This document shows, in pieces, positions 44,103 to 52,922 of a stretch of 64,000 bases of DNA. The stretch is from Azospirillum lipoferum (GTDB taxonomy: Bacteria; Pseudomonadota; Alphaproteobacteria; Azospirillales; Azospirillaceae), in contig NZ_JALJXJ010000009.1 of the NCBI RefSeq assembly GCF_024170005.1, forward strand, positions 1 through 64,000, given 5' to 3'. Made by a program: the position numbers and the translations under genes. Under the pieces are notes generated by a model. The model had not been told where the DNA came from. It did no database searches and saw only the letters and a program-made list of their open reading frames with translations. Positions within the stretch are counted from its first letter, which is position 1. Every line of letters starts with the position of its first letter.

Positions 44103-46709
44103 TCAGGCCGGGACGGCGACCTTTTCCGCGACTTCCTGGAAGGCCGGGATCTGGTCGAAGTTCATGTAGCGGTAGATGTCGCCAGCGGACTTGTTCACCA
44201 CGCCGACCTGGGCGAGATACTCCTCGGTGGTCGGGATCCTGCCCAGCAGCGCCGCGACGGCGGCCAGCTCGGCCGACGACAGGTAGACGCGGGTGTCGAT
44301 GCCCAGACGGTTCGGGAAGTTGCGGGTCGAGGTCGAGACGGCGGTCGAGCCCTTGCGGACCTGCGCCTGGTTGCCCATGCACAAGCTGCAGCCCGGCATC
44401 TCCATGCGGGCGCCGGCCTTGCCGAGGGTGGCGTAATAGCCCTCCTCGGTCAGCATCATCGCGTCCATCTTCGTCGGCGGCGCGATCCACAGACGGGTCG
44501 GGATGTCCGAATTCCCGTTCAGGATCTTACCGGCGGCGCGGAAGTGGCCGATGTTGGTCATGCAGGAGCCGATGAACACCTCGTCGATCTTGTCGCCGGC
44601 GACCTCGGACAGCGTCTTCACGTCGTCCGGATCGTTCGGGCAGGCCAGGATCGGCTCCTTGATGTCGGCGAGATCGATCTCGATCACCGCGGCGTAGTCG
44701 GCATCGGCGTCCGGACGCAGCAGCTGCGGATCGGCGATCCACGCCTCCATCGCCTTGATGCGGCGCTCCAGGGTGCGCGCATCGGCGTACCCGTTGGCGA
44801 TCATCCACTTCATCAGCGTGATGTTGGAGGTCATGTACTCGATGATCGGCTCCTTGTTCAGGAGCACGGTGCAGCCCGCCGCCGAACGCTCGGCCGAGGC
44901 GTCGGTCAGCTCGAACGCCTGTTCGACCTTCAGGTCGGGCAGACCTTCGATCTCCAGCACGCGGCCGGAGAAGATGTTCTTCTTGCCCTTCTTCTCGACC
45001 GTCAGCAGGCCGGCCTTGATCGCGTAGAGCGGGATGGCGTTGACGAGGTCACGCAGGGTGACGCCCGGCTGCATCTCGCCCTTGAAGCGGACCAGCACCG
45101 ATTCCGGCATGTCCAGCGGCATGACGCCGGTGGCGGCGGCGAAGGCGACCAGACCGGAACCGGCCGGGAAGCTGATGCCGATCGGGAAGCGGGTGTGGCT
45201 GTCGCCGCCGGTGCCGACGGTGTCCGGCAGCAGCAGGCGGTTCAGCCAGGAGTGGATGACGCCGTCGCCCGGACGCAGGGACACGCCGCCACGGGTGGAG
45301 ATGAAGTCCGGCAGCTCGTGGTGGGTCTTGACGTCCACCAGCTTCGGATAGGCGGCGGTGTGGCAGAAGGACTGCATCACCAGATCGGCCGAGAAGCCCA
45401 GGCAGGCCAGATCCTTCAGCTCGTCGCGGGTCATCGGGCCGGTGGTGTCCTGCGACCCGACCGTGGTCATCTTCGGCTCGCAATAGGTGCCCGGACGCAC
45501 ACCCTTGCCTTCCGGCAGGCCACAGGCGCGACCGACCATCTTCTGGGCCAGCGTGTAGCCCTTGCCGGTGTCGGCCGGGGCCGCCGGCTGGCGGAACAGC
45601 TCCGACGCCGGCAGGCCGAGCGCCTCGCGGGCACGGGCGGTCAGGCCGCGGCCGATGATGAGCGGAATGCGGCCGCCGGCACGCACCTCGTCGAAGATCA
45701 CCTCGGAGCGCACGGTGAACTCGGCGATGACCTCGCCGTTCTTCAGCGCCTTGCCCTCATAGGGGCGCAGCTCGATGACGTCGCCCATCTCCATCTTGTT
45801 GACGTCGAGTTCGATGGGCAGGGCGCCGGCGTCTTCCATGGTGTTGAAGAAGATCGGGGCGATCTTGGTGCCGAGGCAGACGCCGCCGAAACGCTTGTTC
45901 GGGACGAAGGGGATGTCCTCGCCGGTGAACCACAGCACCGAGTTGGTGGCGGACTTGCGGGAGGAGCCGGTGCCGACCACGTCGCCGACATAGGCGATCA
46001 GGTTGCCCTTCTGCTTCAGCGCTTCCAGCTGCCTGGTCGGGCCGCGCTGGCCCGGCTCGTCGGCCTCGATGCCCGGACGCGGGTTCTTCAGCATGGCGAG
46101 CGCGTGCAACGGGATGTCCGGACGGCTCCAGGCGTCGGGGGCCGGCGACAGGTCGTCGGTGTTGGTCTCGCCCGAAACCTTGAAGACGGTCAGCGTCATC
46201 GACGCCGGGACTTCCGGACGCGAGGTGAACCACTCGGCATCGGCCCAGGACTGCAGGACCGCCTTGGCGTTGGCGTTGCCCTTGTCAGCCAGTTCCTTGA
46301 CGTCGTGGAAGAAGTCGAAGACCAGCAGGGTCTTCTTCAGGCCTTCCGCCGCGGCGGTGCCGCACTCGGCGTCCGACAGCAGGTCGATCATCGGCTGGAC
46401 GTTGAAGCCGCCGAGCATGGTGCCCAGCAGTTCGGTGGCCTTGACCTTGGAGATCAGCGGCGAGCTGTCGGCGCCCTTGGCGACGGCGGCCAGGAAGCCG
46501 GCCTTGACGCGGGCGGCATCGTCGACGCCGGCCGGAACGCGGTGGGTGATGAGGTCGAGGAGGAAGGCCTCCTCACCCGCCGGCGGGGCCTTCAGCAGGT
46601 CGATCAGCTCCGACGTCTGCTTCGCGGTGAGGGGCAGGGCCGGAATTCCGAGGGCGGCGCGTTCGGCCGCGTGCTGGCGATAGGCTTCGAGCACGGCAGG
46701 GTTCCTCAT
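44103..46709 (-). CDS. acnB: aconitate hydratase B
   Basis: 868 residues, the AcnB length. N-terminal HEAT-like domain (EAYRQHAAERAALG start), swivel domain, then the catalytic core with GGDSHTRFPIGISFPAGSG (short form GGDSHT) and the 4Fe-4S cysteines in FIGSCMTNIGHF and MPGCSLCMGNQ. It interconverts citrate and isocitrate in the TCA cycle and needs a cluster from the SUF system. ATG 46709 is chosen because it gives the usual AcnB start and lies downstream of a strong promoter that would exclude the ATG at 46763. Confidence 0.97.
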   Translation of the reverse strand: MRNPAVLEAYRQHAAERAALGIPALPLTAKQTSELIDLLKAPPAGEEAFLLDLITHRVPAGVDDAARVKAGFLAAVAKGADSSPLISKVKATELLGTMLGGFNVQPMIDLLSDAECGTAAAEGLKKTLLVFDFFHDVKELADKGNANAKAVLQSWADAEWFTSRPEVPASMTLTVFKVSGETNTDDLSPAPDAWSRPDIPLHALAMLKNPRPGIEADEPGQRGPTRQLEALKQKGNLIAYVGDVVGTGSSRKSATNSVLWFTGEDIPFVPNKRFGGVCLGTKIAPIFFNTMEDAGALPIELDVNKMEMGDVIELRPYEGKALKNGEVIAEFTVRSEVIFDEVRAGGRIPLIIGRGLTARAREALGLPASELFRQPAAPADTGKGYTLAQKMVGRACGLPEGKGVRPGTYCEPKMTTVGSQDTTGPMTRDELKDLACLGFSADLVMQSFCHTAAYPKLVDVKTHHELPDFISTRGGVSLRPGDGVIHSWLNRLLLPDTVGTGGDSHTRFPIGISFPAGSGLVAFAAATGVMPLDMPESVLVRFKGEMQPGVTLRDLVNAIPLYAIKAGLLTVEKKGKKNIFSGRVLEIEGLPDLKVEQAFELTDASAERSAAGCTVLLNKEPIIEYMTSNITLMKWMIANGYADARTLERRIKAMEAWIADPQLLRPDADADYAAVIEIDLADIKEPILACPNDPDDVKTLSEVAGDKIDEVFIGSCMTNIGHFRAAGKILNGNSDIPTRLWIAPPTKMDAMMLTEEGYYATLGKAGARMEMPGCSLCMGNQAQVRKGSTAVSTSTRNFPNRLGIDTRVYLSSAELAAVAALLGRIPTTEEYLAQVGVVNKSAGDIYRYMNFDQIPAFQEVAEKVAVPA

Positions 46710-46769
46710 AAATGAAAGGCCGGCCCTTGGATGGGAACCGTGAGACGGCCCGCTTGAACTCATGGCGGG

Positions 46770-46798
46770 TTTATATGCCTGCTTAAATGAAAGTGCAA
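46770..46798 (-). promoter_or_regulatory. sigma70-type promoter of acnB
   Basis: On the minus strand TTGCAC (46793-46798), a 17-base spacer and TATAAA (46770-46775). Transcription would start near 46763, giving a leader of about 55 bases. Confidence 0.75.
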
Positions 46799-46853
46799 GG
46801 GGCCGCCCCGCTTACGTGAAGCGGACAGGACGAAGCAGCCATTCTTTTTACAC

Positions 46854-46880
46854 TGGTATTACCGGTGCTTGGTATGACCA
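46854..46880. promoter_or_regulatory. paired TGGTATNACC boxes upstream of acnB
   Basis: TGGTATTACC (46854-46863) and TGGTATGACCA (46870-46880) repeat with a 16-base step, about 60 bases upstream of the acnB -35. Each half is similar to operators of GntR-family regulators (TGGTNNNACCA). The repeat is seen; the regulator is unknown. Confidence 0.4.
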
Positions 46881-46896
46881 CTTCGGCACCCATGCT

Positions 46897-47439
46897 TTAC
46901 TTCAAGGTGGCGGCTTGCTCCGGCGTCAGCAGGACGATGCCGTCCTCGTCGGCGAACAGGATGTCGCCGGGACGCACCGCCGCGCCCGGCAGTTCCACGG
47001 CCACATCCACCAGCCCCTGGTCGCGGCGGGTGGAGGCACGCGGGATCGACGCCAGCGCCTTGATGCCGAACGGCAGGGTCGCCAGTTCCGCCACATCGCG
47101 GACACAGCCCCAGATGACCACGCCGGCCCAGCCGTTCCTGACGGCCGACGCGGCGATCATGTCGCCCATCAGGGCGCAGCGCAGGCTGCCGGCGCCGTCC
47201 ACCACCAGGACGCGGCCGGCACCGGGGGTGGCCAGCAGCTCCTTGACGCGGGAATTGTCCTCCAGGCACTTCACGGTGACGACCTCGCCGGTAAAGCGGG
47301 TGACGGCACCGAAGTCGCGGAAGCCCGGCAGGACATAGCGGGCATCGTCCTTGAAACGATCGAACAGGTCGCAGGTCGGGACGAAGGCAGTGGGCTGATT
47401 GGCCGTGGTCTGATCGGTCGTTGTCTGAGTGGTGGTCAT
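46897..47439 (-). CDS. RraA-family protein
   Basis: 180 residues. RraA-like fold with RVLVVDGAGSLRCALMGD, GCVRDVAELATLPFGIKAL and PGDILFADEDGIVLL. The GCVRD arginine-aspartate pair matches class II 4-hydroxy-4-methyl-2-oxoglutarate/oxaloacetate aldolases, while RraA of E. coli inhibits RNase E. Which applies is open, but the N-terminal FVPTCDLFDRFKD is typical of the RraA (ribonuclease regulator) annotation. ATG 47439 is the natural start. Confidence 0.88.
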   Translation of the reverse strand: MTTTQTTTDQTTANQPTAFVPTCDLFDRFKDDARYVLPGFRDFGAVTRFTGEVVTVKCLEDNSRVKELLATPGAGRVLVVDGAGSLRCALMGDMIAASAVRNGWAGVVIWGCVRDVAELATLPFGIKALASIPRASTRRDQGLVDVAVELPGAAVRPGDILFADEDGIVLLTPEQAATLK

Positions 47440-47633
47440 GGGGCTTGGAACTCCGCAGCGTGAACGGTGCAGGGACTTTCTCGCGTCACCTCTTGCGCCA
47501 AAGGCGGATGGGAGGCAAGAGCCGCGCGCCGCACGGGATGCCGGTCGGCGAACGTGACGCAGGAGACTTGCCGAACGTGCAATCGACGCCGCCGCATCCG
47601 CCACCCATATTTCCAAAAAGACAAAGAAAGCAA

Positions 47634-48026
47634 ATGGTGTCTTCCCCCATGAAAATGCCGAACTTCACGGCCACCGCCGCAGCCGGTGCGCTGACCCTCC
47701 TGGTGTCGGCCTGCGCATCCTCCCTCTCGCCCCCGCCGGTGGCACAGCCCGATCCGGCCGTGCTTGCCGTCGTCAACAGCAACGTGACCAATGACTGCAA
47801 CCCGCAGACCGCCGCGGTCCTCACCGGCTTGCGCCTCCCTGCCGGCAATATCCGTGGCGTGAACTACGGCATCTATCGCGATGAATTCCGCGACAAGATC
47901 GTCCGCTGGGACGCCTGGGTGTATCTGAAGGATCAACCGGGCGCGCTGGTGGTCACGCTCGACGAGGATTGCCGGCCGATCCAGGTCTACGCCCGCGAAG
48001 GGGCGAAGCTGCCGGGCGGGCAATGA
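47634..48026 (+). CDS. hypothetical small lipoprotein
   Basis: 130 residues. A short charged start and hydrophobic helix are followed by the lipobox VSAC (TLLVSACASS), so it should be processed by signal peptidase II and anchored in the membrane. The mature part (about 100 residues) is not recognised; it has two further cysteines (NDCNP and DEDC) that could form a disulfide and a beta-rich pattern (YGIYRDEFRDKIVRWDAWVYL part). A later ATG (47649) is an alternative start. The 3' flank holds three 81-base repeats. Confidence 0.7.
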   Translation: MVSSPMKMPNFTATAAAGALTLLVSACASSLSPPPVAQPDPAVLAVVNSNVTNDCNPQTAAVLTGLRLPAGNIRGVNYGIYRDEFRDKIVRWDAWVYLKDQPGALVVTLDEDCRPIQVYAREGAKLPGGQ

Positions 48027-48399
48027 ACTCTCCGTTCGGGACGGGGGATGGAACGGTGTGGAACAGGATTCCGGCTGTTGTTCCACCCATCGGCCATTTC
48101 CCGTCCGGGGCGGACGGCTGCGGGGCAGGTGAAACATCCTGGAACGGACTCCCGCCCGTTGTCCCATGTCGCGCCAAGGCGCCGGCCGGGACGGGGAACC
48201 GCCGGGTGAATGAAACAGCGTGGAACAGTTCCCCGGCTGTTGTTCCACCCAAGCGGCGAAAGGCTGGCTGTCGAACGGCACGGCGGGCCTCCGCAACAGG
48301 TGCAATCGGCCGCAGCTTATAGGACTTCCATCCTTTCCTGGGCTTTTTGTTGAAGGGAGCCACGCAGCGGCTCCGCTTCATGCGAACCTCTGACCTGTC
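48027..48399. other. non-coding region behind the lipoprotein gene
   Basis: About 370 bases between convergent genes. It consists mostly of the 81-base repeat array; the rest (48260-48399) shows no gene, terminator with a T-run or other feature I can support. Confidence 0.5.
48056..48253. repeat. three 81-base-spaced repeats with TGGAAC/GTTCCA palindromes
   Basis: Units at 48056-48090, 48137-48168 and 48218-48253 start exactly 81 bases apart. The outer two read GTGTGGAACAGGATTCCGGC / GCGTGGAACAGTTCCCCGGC followed by TGTTGTTCCACCC; the middle one is more diverged. Each can fold on TGGAACAG against CTGTTGTTCCA. The spacers also resemble each other (GGGTGAATGAAACA-like ends). No known element fits. 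Confidence 0.75.
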
Positions 48400-49284
48400 T
48401 TAACTATTGCCGGCCCGTTCCGATACATGAGCGTCGACGGCGCGGTCGTGGCGCTTCAGCCGCTCTTGAAGGGTGTCGCCCATCCGCAGCGCCACGGCGA
48501 TCGACAGGATGTCGCCCAGGACCAGATGGGCGATGCGGACGGTCATCGGCGAATGGATGTCGAAATCGTCGGCCACGTCGGCGACGAGGCTGACCGTCGC
48601 CATGTCGGCAAGCGGCGAACCGGAGCGGGTCAGGGCCACCACGTCGGCGCCGGCCTTGCGGGCGTTCTGCACGGCGTCGAGGATGTCACGGGTGCGGCCG
48701 GTGCTGGACACCGCGACGACGGCGTCACCCTTCGCCAATGTCAAGGCGGACGCGAAATAGACATGGGAATCGGTGTAGGCGACGGTCGGCATGCCCAGCC
48801 GGAAGAACTTGCGCTGAATGTCCTCCGCCACCGTGCCGGAATTGCCGGAACCGTAGAACTCGATCCGCCGGGCCGAGGCCAGAACGTCGGCGGCCCGGTC
48901 CACCGCCTCGGCCGGCAGGTTGTTGCGCACCTGCATCAGCGTGGCGATGGTGCGGTCGAACAGCTTGCCGGCCAGCACGGCCCCCGGCACACCCCCTGGA
49001 ACCTTGCCATCGGCATCCGACTCCCCGCCCACCGACAGGTCCTGGTGCAGGAACGGCATGCCGCCGGCGATGTCCTGCGCCAGCTTGATCTTGAATTCGC
49101 GGAAGCCGCGGCAGCCGAGCGCCGCGCAGAAGCGCGCCACCGTCGGTTCACTCACCCCGACCCGGTCGGCCAGTTCGGCCATGGACAGGTTGATGACGTC
49201 GCCCGGATGGGCCATCGCATAGTCGGCCAGCTTGCGTTCCGAAGGCCGGATCTGGTCGCGGACGGCGGCGATTCTCGCCAGCAT
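48400..49284 (-). CDS. hexR: HexR-like RpiR-family transcriptional regulator
   Basis: 294 residues. N-terminal RpiR-type helix-turn-helix (about 1-75; LSMAELADRVGVSEPTVARFCAALGCRGF) and a C-terminal SIS sugar-phosphate domain (about 130-270; IEFYGSGNSGTVAEDIQRKF and AVSSTGRTRDILDAV). HexR of gamma- and betaproteobacteria senses KDPG and controls central carbon genes. The HexR identity is backed by two HexR-type 15-base sites in the divergent region, one 42 bases upstream of its own start. The name rests on family plus operators. Confidence 0.82.
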   Translation of the reverse strand: MLARIAAVRDQIRPSERKLADYAMAHPGDVINLSMAELADRVGVSEPTVARFCAALGCRGFREFKIKLAQDIAGGMPFLHQDLSVGGESDADGKVPGGVPGAVLAGKLFDRTIATLMQVRNNLPAEAVDRAADVLASARRIEFYGSGNSGTVAEDIQRKFFRLGMPTVAYTDSHVYFASALTLAKGDAVVAVSSTGRTRDILDAVQNARKAGADVVALTRSGSPLADMATVSLVADVADDFDIHSPMTVRIAHLVLGDILSIAVALRMGDTLQERLKRHDRAVDAHVSERAGNS

Positions 49285-49325
49285 GTGGGGGTCGCTCCCT
49301 TCTGATTGTGGGTCAGCCTAGCACA

Positions 49326-49340
49326 TGTAGCAAAGCTACA
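49326..49340. promoter_or_regulatory. HexR-type operator next to hexR
   Basis: TGTAGCAAAGCTACA, an almost perfect palindrome. It differs at one or two central positions from the known HexR consensus TGTARTWAAAYTACA. It lies 42 bases before the hexR start, suiting autoregulation. Confidence 0.7.
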
Positions 49341-49473
49341 TATACAGCGCTGCGAACGACCGATTCCGTCGCGCGGCCGACGCGCCCTTTCCAAGCATTT
49401 CCAACCGTTCCACGCCTACCCTGCGACAAAATGCCGGGTCGGTTCGCCTTGTCCGGAAGGCCGCCCGGGAGTA

Positions 49474-49488
49474 TGTAGTAAAACTACA
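49474..49488. promoter_or_regulatory. HexR-type operator upstream of pflB
   Basis: TGTAGTAAAACTACA matches the HexR consensus TGTARTWAAAYTACA at every position. It lies about 180 bases before the pflB start. Binding is inferred from the consensus and the adjacent regulator gene. Confidence 0.78.
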
Positions 49489-49537
49489 GAGCGGGCGCAA
49501 CGCACGGCATCAGCCACTCCGCGCCCGGCCTGAAAAT

Positions 49538-49551
49538 ATGACGTGTATCAA
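49538..49551 (+). promoter_or_regulatory. weak FNR/FixK-like box upstream of pflB
   Basis: ATGAC-GTGT-ATCAA: the right half is perfect and the left half matches three of five positions of TTGAT-N4-ATCAA. Its position, about 120 bases before pflB, suits anaerobic activation, but the match is partial. Confidence 0.3.
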
Positions 49552-49668
49552 CGAATTCGGCGCCGATCGCGCCTATGCTTCCAATCGTCCCGCGCGGTTC
49601 GCGGGCACCACGAGACCGCCGACACGGCATTCGACCCGCGCCGACGGCTATATCTCTGAGGAGTCATC

Positions 49669-51954
49669 ATGGACACCCTGCTGATGGACGGACTTGCCCA
49701 GACAACGGAGCAGCAGTCCGCCGCCGACCCCTGGCGCGGCTTCGCCCCGGGCGTCTGGCGCCGCTCGGTCGACGTCCGCGATTTCATCCAGCGCAACCTG
49801 TGCCCCTATGAAGGCGATGCAGGCTTCGTCGCCGGTCCCACCGCCCGCACCACCGCGCTGTTCGCCAAGGTCACCGACCTGCTGAAGCAGGAACGCGCCG
49901 CCAAGGGCGGCGTGCTGGATGCCGATACCGAAGTCTTCGCCTCCATCACCTCGCACGCCGCCGGCTATATCGACCGCGAGCTGGAAGTGATCGTCGGTTT
50001 GCAGACCGACAAGCCGCTGAAGCGCGCGATCATGCCGTTCGGCGGCTGGCGCATGGTCAAGACCGGGCTGGAGGCCTACGGCTACACCCCGTCGCCGAAG
50101 CTGGAGGAGGTGTTCCCGGCCCTGCGCAAGACGCACAATGACGGCGTGTTCGATGTCTACACGCCCGAGATGCTGCGCTGCCGCAAGTCCGGCGTCATCA
50201 CCGGCCTGCCCGACGCCTACGGCCGCGGCCGCATCATCGGCGACTATCGCCGGCTGGCGCTGTACGGCGCCGATTTCCTGATCAAGGACAAGAAGGCCCA
50301 GCTGGCCTCGCTGGAAGTCAGCCGGATCGACGAGGACATCCTGCGCCTGCGCGAGGAGATCTCCGAGCAGATCCGCGCGCTGAAGGAGCTGGTCACAATG
50401 GCCGCCTCCTACGGCTTCGACGTCAAGCGTCCGGCCGCCACCGCGCGCGAAGCGGTGCAGTGGACCTATCTGGCCTATCTGGCGGCGGTCAAGGAAGCCA
50501 ACGGTGCCGCCATGTCGCTGGGCCGCGTGTCCAGCTTCCTCGACATCTATATCGACCGCGACCTGCGCGACGGCGTCATCACCGAAGCCGAAGCCCAGGA
50601 GATGATCGACCATTTCGTCATGAAGCTGCGCATGGTCCGCTTCCTGCGCACGCCGGAATACGACCAGCTGTTCTCGGGCGACCCGACCTGGGTGACGGAA
50701 TGCCTGGGCGGCATGGGGCTGGACGGCCGGACGCTGGTGAGCAAGACCAACTTCCGCATGTTGCAGACCCTGCACAATCTGGGTCCGGCGCCGGAACCGA
50801 ACCTGACGGTCCTGTGGTCGGAGAAGCTGCCGGACGGCTTCAAGCGCTTCTGCGCCGACACCTCGATCAAGACCTGCTCGGTCCAGTACGAGAACGACGA
50901 CCTGATGCGCGGCTATTGGGGCGACGATTACGGCATCGCCTGCTGCGTCTCGGCCATGCGCATCGGCAAGCAGATGCAGTTCTTCGGCGCCCGCGCCAAT
51001 CTGGCCAAGACGCTGATGTACGCCATCAACGGCGGCAAGGACGAGGTTTCGGGCGAGCAGATCGGCCCGGCCTTCGCGCCGATCACCGGCGACGTGCTGG
51101 ACTATGACGAGGTCATGGCCCGCTTCGAGCCGATGATGGAGTGGCTGGCCAAGGTCTACATGAACGCGCTGAACGCCATCCACTACATGCACGACAAGTA
51201 CATGTACGAGCGGATGGAGATGGCCCTGCACGACCGCGACATCCTGCGCACCATGGCCTGCGGCATCGCCGGCCTGAGCGTGGTGGCGGACAGCCTGTCG
51301 GCGATCAAGCATGCCAAGGTGAAGGTGATCCGCGACGCCAGCGGCCTCGCCACCGATTTCGAGATCGAGGGCGACTATCCGGCCTTCGGCAACAACGACG
51401 CCCGGGTCGACGACATCGCGGTGTGGGCGGTCGAGCGCTTCATGACGGCGCTGCGCAAGCAGAAGCCCTACCGGAACGCCATGCCGACCCAGTCGGTGCT
51501 GACGATCACCTCCAACGTGGTCTATGGCAAGAAGACCGGCAACACGCCGGACGGCCGCAAGGCCGGCCAGCCCTTCGCGCCGGGCGCCAACCCGATGCAC
51601 GGGCGGGACAGGAAGGGCGCCATCGCGTCGATGGCCAGCGTGGCGAAGCTGCCCTACTCCCATGCGCAGGACGGCATCAGCTACACCTTCACCATCGTCC
51701 CCGGCGCTCTCGGCCGGACGGAAGACGAGCGTGTGAGCAATCTGGTCGGCATGCTGGACGGCTATGCCGCCCAGGGCGGCCACCACATCAACGTCAACGT
51801 CTTCGACCGCGAGACGCTGCTGCACGCCATGGACCATCCGGAGCTGTATCCGCAGCTGACCATCCGGGTGTCCGGCTATGCCGTGAACTTCATCAAGCTG
51901 ACCCGCGAGCAGCAGCTCGACGTCATCAGCCGGACGTTCCACGACAAGCATTGA
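49669..51954 (+). CDS. pflB: pyruvate formate-lyase (formate C-acetyltransferase)
   Basis: 761 residues, matching the E. coli enzyme length. The adjacent catalytic cysteines (ACCVSAM, about 424-425) and the glycyl-radical motif RVSGYAVNF (glycine about 735) are intact. It cleaves pyruvate with CoA to acetyl-CoA and formate without oxygen. An AGGAGTC ribosome site precedes the ATG. The activase gene pflA follows, separated by a BIME-like element. No focA formate channel is adjacent. Control by HexR and possibly an FNR-like factor is suggested upstream. Confidence 0.97.
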   Translation: MDTLLMDGLAQTTEQQSAADPWRGFAPGVWRRSVDVRDFIQRNLCPYEGDAGFVAGPTARTTALFAKVTDLLKQERAAKGGVLDADTEVFASITSHAAGYIDRELEVIVGLQTDKPLKRAIMPFGGWRMVKTGLEAYGYTPSPKLEEVFPALRKTHNDGVFDVYTPEMLRCRKSGVITGLPDAYGRGRIIGDYRRLALYGADFLIKDKKAQLASLEVSRIDEDILRLREEISEQIRALKELVTMAASYGFDVKRPAATAREAVQWTYLAYLAAVKEANGAAMSLGRVSSFLDIYIDRDLRDGVITEAEAQEMIDHFVMKLRMVRFLRTPEYDQLFSGDPTWVTECLGGMGLDGRTLVSKTNFRMLQTLHNLGPAPEPNLTVLWSEKLPDGFKRFCADTSIKTCSVQYENDDLMRGYWGDDYGIACCVSAMRIGKQMQFFGARANLAKTLMYAINGGKDEVSGEQIGPAFAPITGDVLDYDEVMARFEPMMEWLAKVYMNALNAIHYMHDKYMYERMEMALHDRDILRTMACGIAGLSVVADSLSAIKHAKVKVIRDASGLATDFEIEGDYPAFGNNDARVDDIAVWAVERFMTALRKQKPYRNAMPTQSVLTITSNVVYGKKTGNTPDGRKAGQPFAPGANPMHGRDRKGAIASMASVAKLPYSHAQDGISYTFTIVPGALGRTEDERVSNLVGMLDGYAAQGGHHINVNVFDRETLLHAMDHPELYPQLTIRVSGYAVNFIKLTREQQLDVISRTFHDKH

Positions 51955-51987
51955 GGGGTATCGGCTTCCCCTCCGCCCTAAAGCGAG

Positions 51988-52105
51988 ATCCCCTCTCCCC
52001 CCTGGGGAGAGGGTTAGGGTGAGGGGGTCGCGCGGCGGCCCTTTACCGAGAATCCTCCAGATGCATCCCCCTCACCCCGACCCTCTCCCCGGGGGGAGAG
52101 GGGGA
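51988..52105. repeat. BIME-like pair of inverted REP elements between pflB and pflA
   Basis: Same two-unit arrangement as at 30801-30943: a left unit with palindrome CCCTCTCCCCC..GGGGAGAGGG and head GTTAGGGTGAGGGGGTCGCG, then an inverted unit (CATCCCCCTCACCCCGACCC and a second palindrome). It lies within an operon, so it could stabilise pflB mRNA or lower pflA expression. Confidence 0.85.
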
Positions 52106-52139
52106 TATCCGGGCACAAAGTTTTAAAATTGGATCGGTT

Positions 52140-52901
52140 ATGACACCCCCCCTCCCCCAAGCCCGCCCCGGCTCCGTTTCCGGCTGGGTCCATTCGGTCG
52201 AGACCGGCGGCACGGTGGACGGGCCGGGGATCCGCTATGTGCTGTTCATGTCGGGCTGCCCGTTGCGCTGCCTCTACTGCCACAACCCCGACACCCAGCA
52301 CATGCATGACGGGACGCGGACGACCTCCGCGGAGGTGCTGGACGACATCGCGCTCTACGCCACCTTCCTGAAGCGCGCCCATGGCGGGCTGACGCTGAGC
52401 GGAGGCGAACCGCTGGTGCAGCCGGAATTCGCCGCCGCCATCCTGCGCGGGGCGAAGGCGCTGGGGCTGCATACCGCACTCGACACCTCCGGCTTCCTCG
52501 GCAACCACGCCGACGACCATCTGCTGGAGGATGTCGATCTCGTCCTGCTCGACATCAAGGCGTTTTCGGAAAAGACCTATCGCCACCTGACCGGCGTTCC
52601 GCTGCGCCCGACGCTGGAGTTCGCGGAGCGGCTGGCCGGGATGAACAAGCGGATCTGGCTGCGCTATGTGCTGGTCCCCAACCTGACCGACGACGCGGCC
52701 GAGATCGATGGGCTGGCGGAGTTCGTCGCCGGGCTGGGCGTGGTCGACCGGGTCGACGTGCTGCCCTTCCACAAGATGGGCGAGCACAAATGGAAGGCCC
52801 TTGGTCGCAAATACATGCTGACCAATACCGAACCGCCCTCGCGCGAGCTGGTGGAGCGCGTGCGCGGGCAGTTCCAGGCGCAAGGACTGCGGGCGGACTG
52901 A
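52140..52901 (+). CDS. pflA: pyruvate formate-lyase activating enzyme
   Basis: 253 residues, radical SAM protein. The cluster motif CPLRCLYC (about 40-47) binds 4Fe-4S, followed by HNPDTQ, LSGGEPL (SAM-binding) and VLLDIKAF. It installs the glycyl radical on PflB using SAM and reduced flavodoxin or ferredoxin. There is no clear Shine-Dalgarno before ATG 52140, so translation may be weak. Confidence 0.95.
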   Translation: MTPPLPQARPGSVSGWVHSVETGGTVDGPGIRYVLFMSGCPLRCLYCHNPDTQHMHDGTRTTSAEVLDDIALYATFLKRAHGGLTLSGGEPLVQPEFAAAILRGAKALGLHTALDTSGFLGNHADDHLLEDVDLVLLDIKAFSEKTYRHLTGVPLRPTLEFAERLAGMNKRIWLRYVLVPNLTDDAAEIDGLAEFVAGLGVVDRVDVLPFHKMGEHKWKALGRKYMLTNTEPPSRELVERVRGQFQAQGLRAD

Positions 52902-52922
52902 GCCGCAGCCCGGCCTGGGACG

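Larger units (their letters stand above)
49285..49668. other. hexR/pflB divergent control region
   Basis: About 385 bases holding the two HexR-type sites and the FNR-like box listed separately. No small gene seen. Confidence 0.5.

Noticed and set aside
43854..46715. 953-residue open frame on the plus strand
   Set aside because: Antisense to acnB and crosses its terminator; composition typical of shadow frames.
48056..48253. CRISPR array
   Set aside because: Only three diverged units with an 81-base period, similar spacers and no cas genes.
49648..51951. 767-residue open frame on the minus strand
   Set aside because: Antisense to pflB over its full length and without any recognisable domain.
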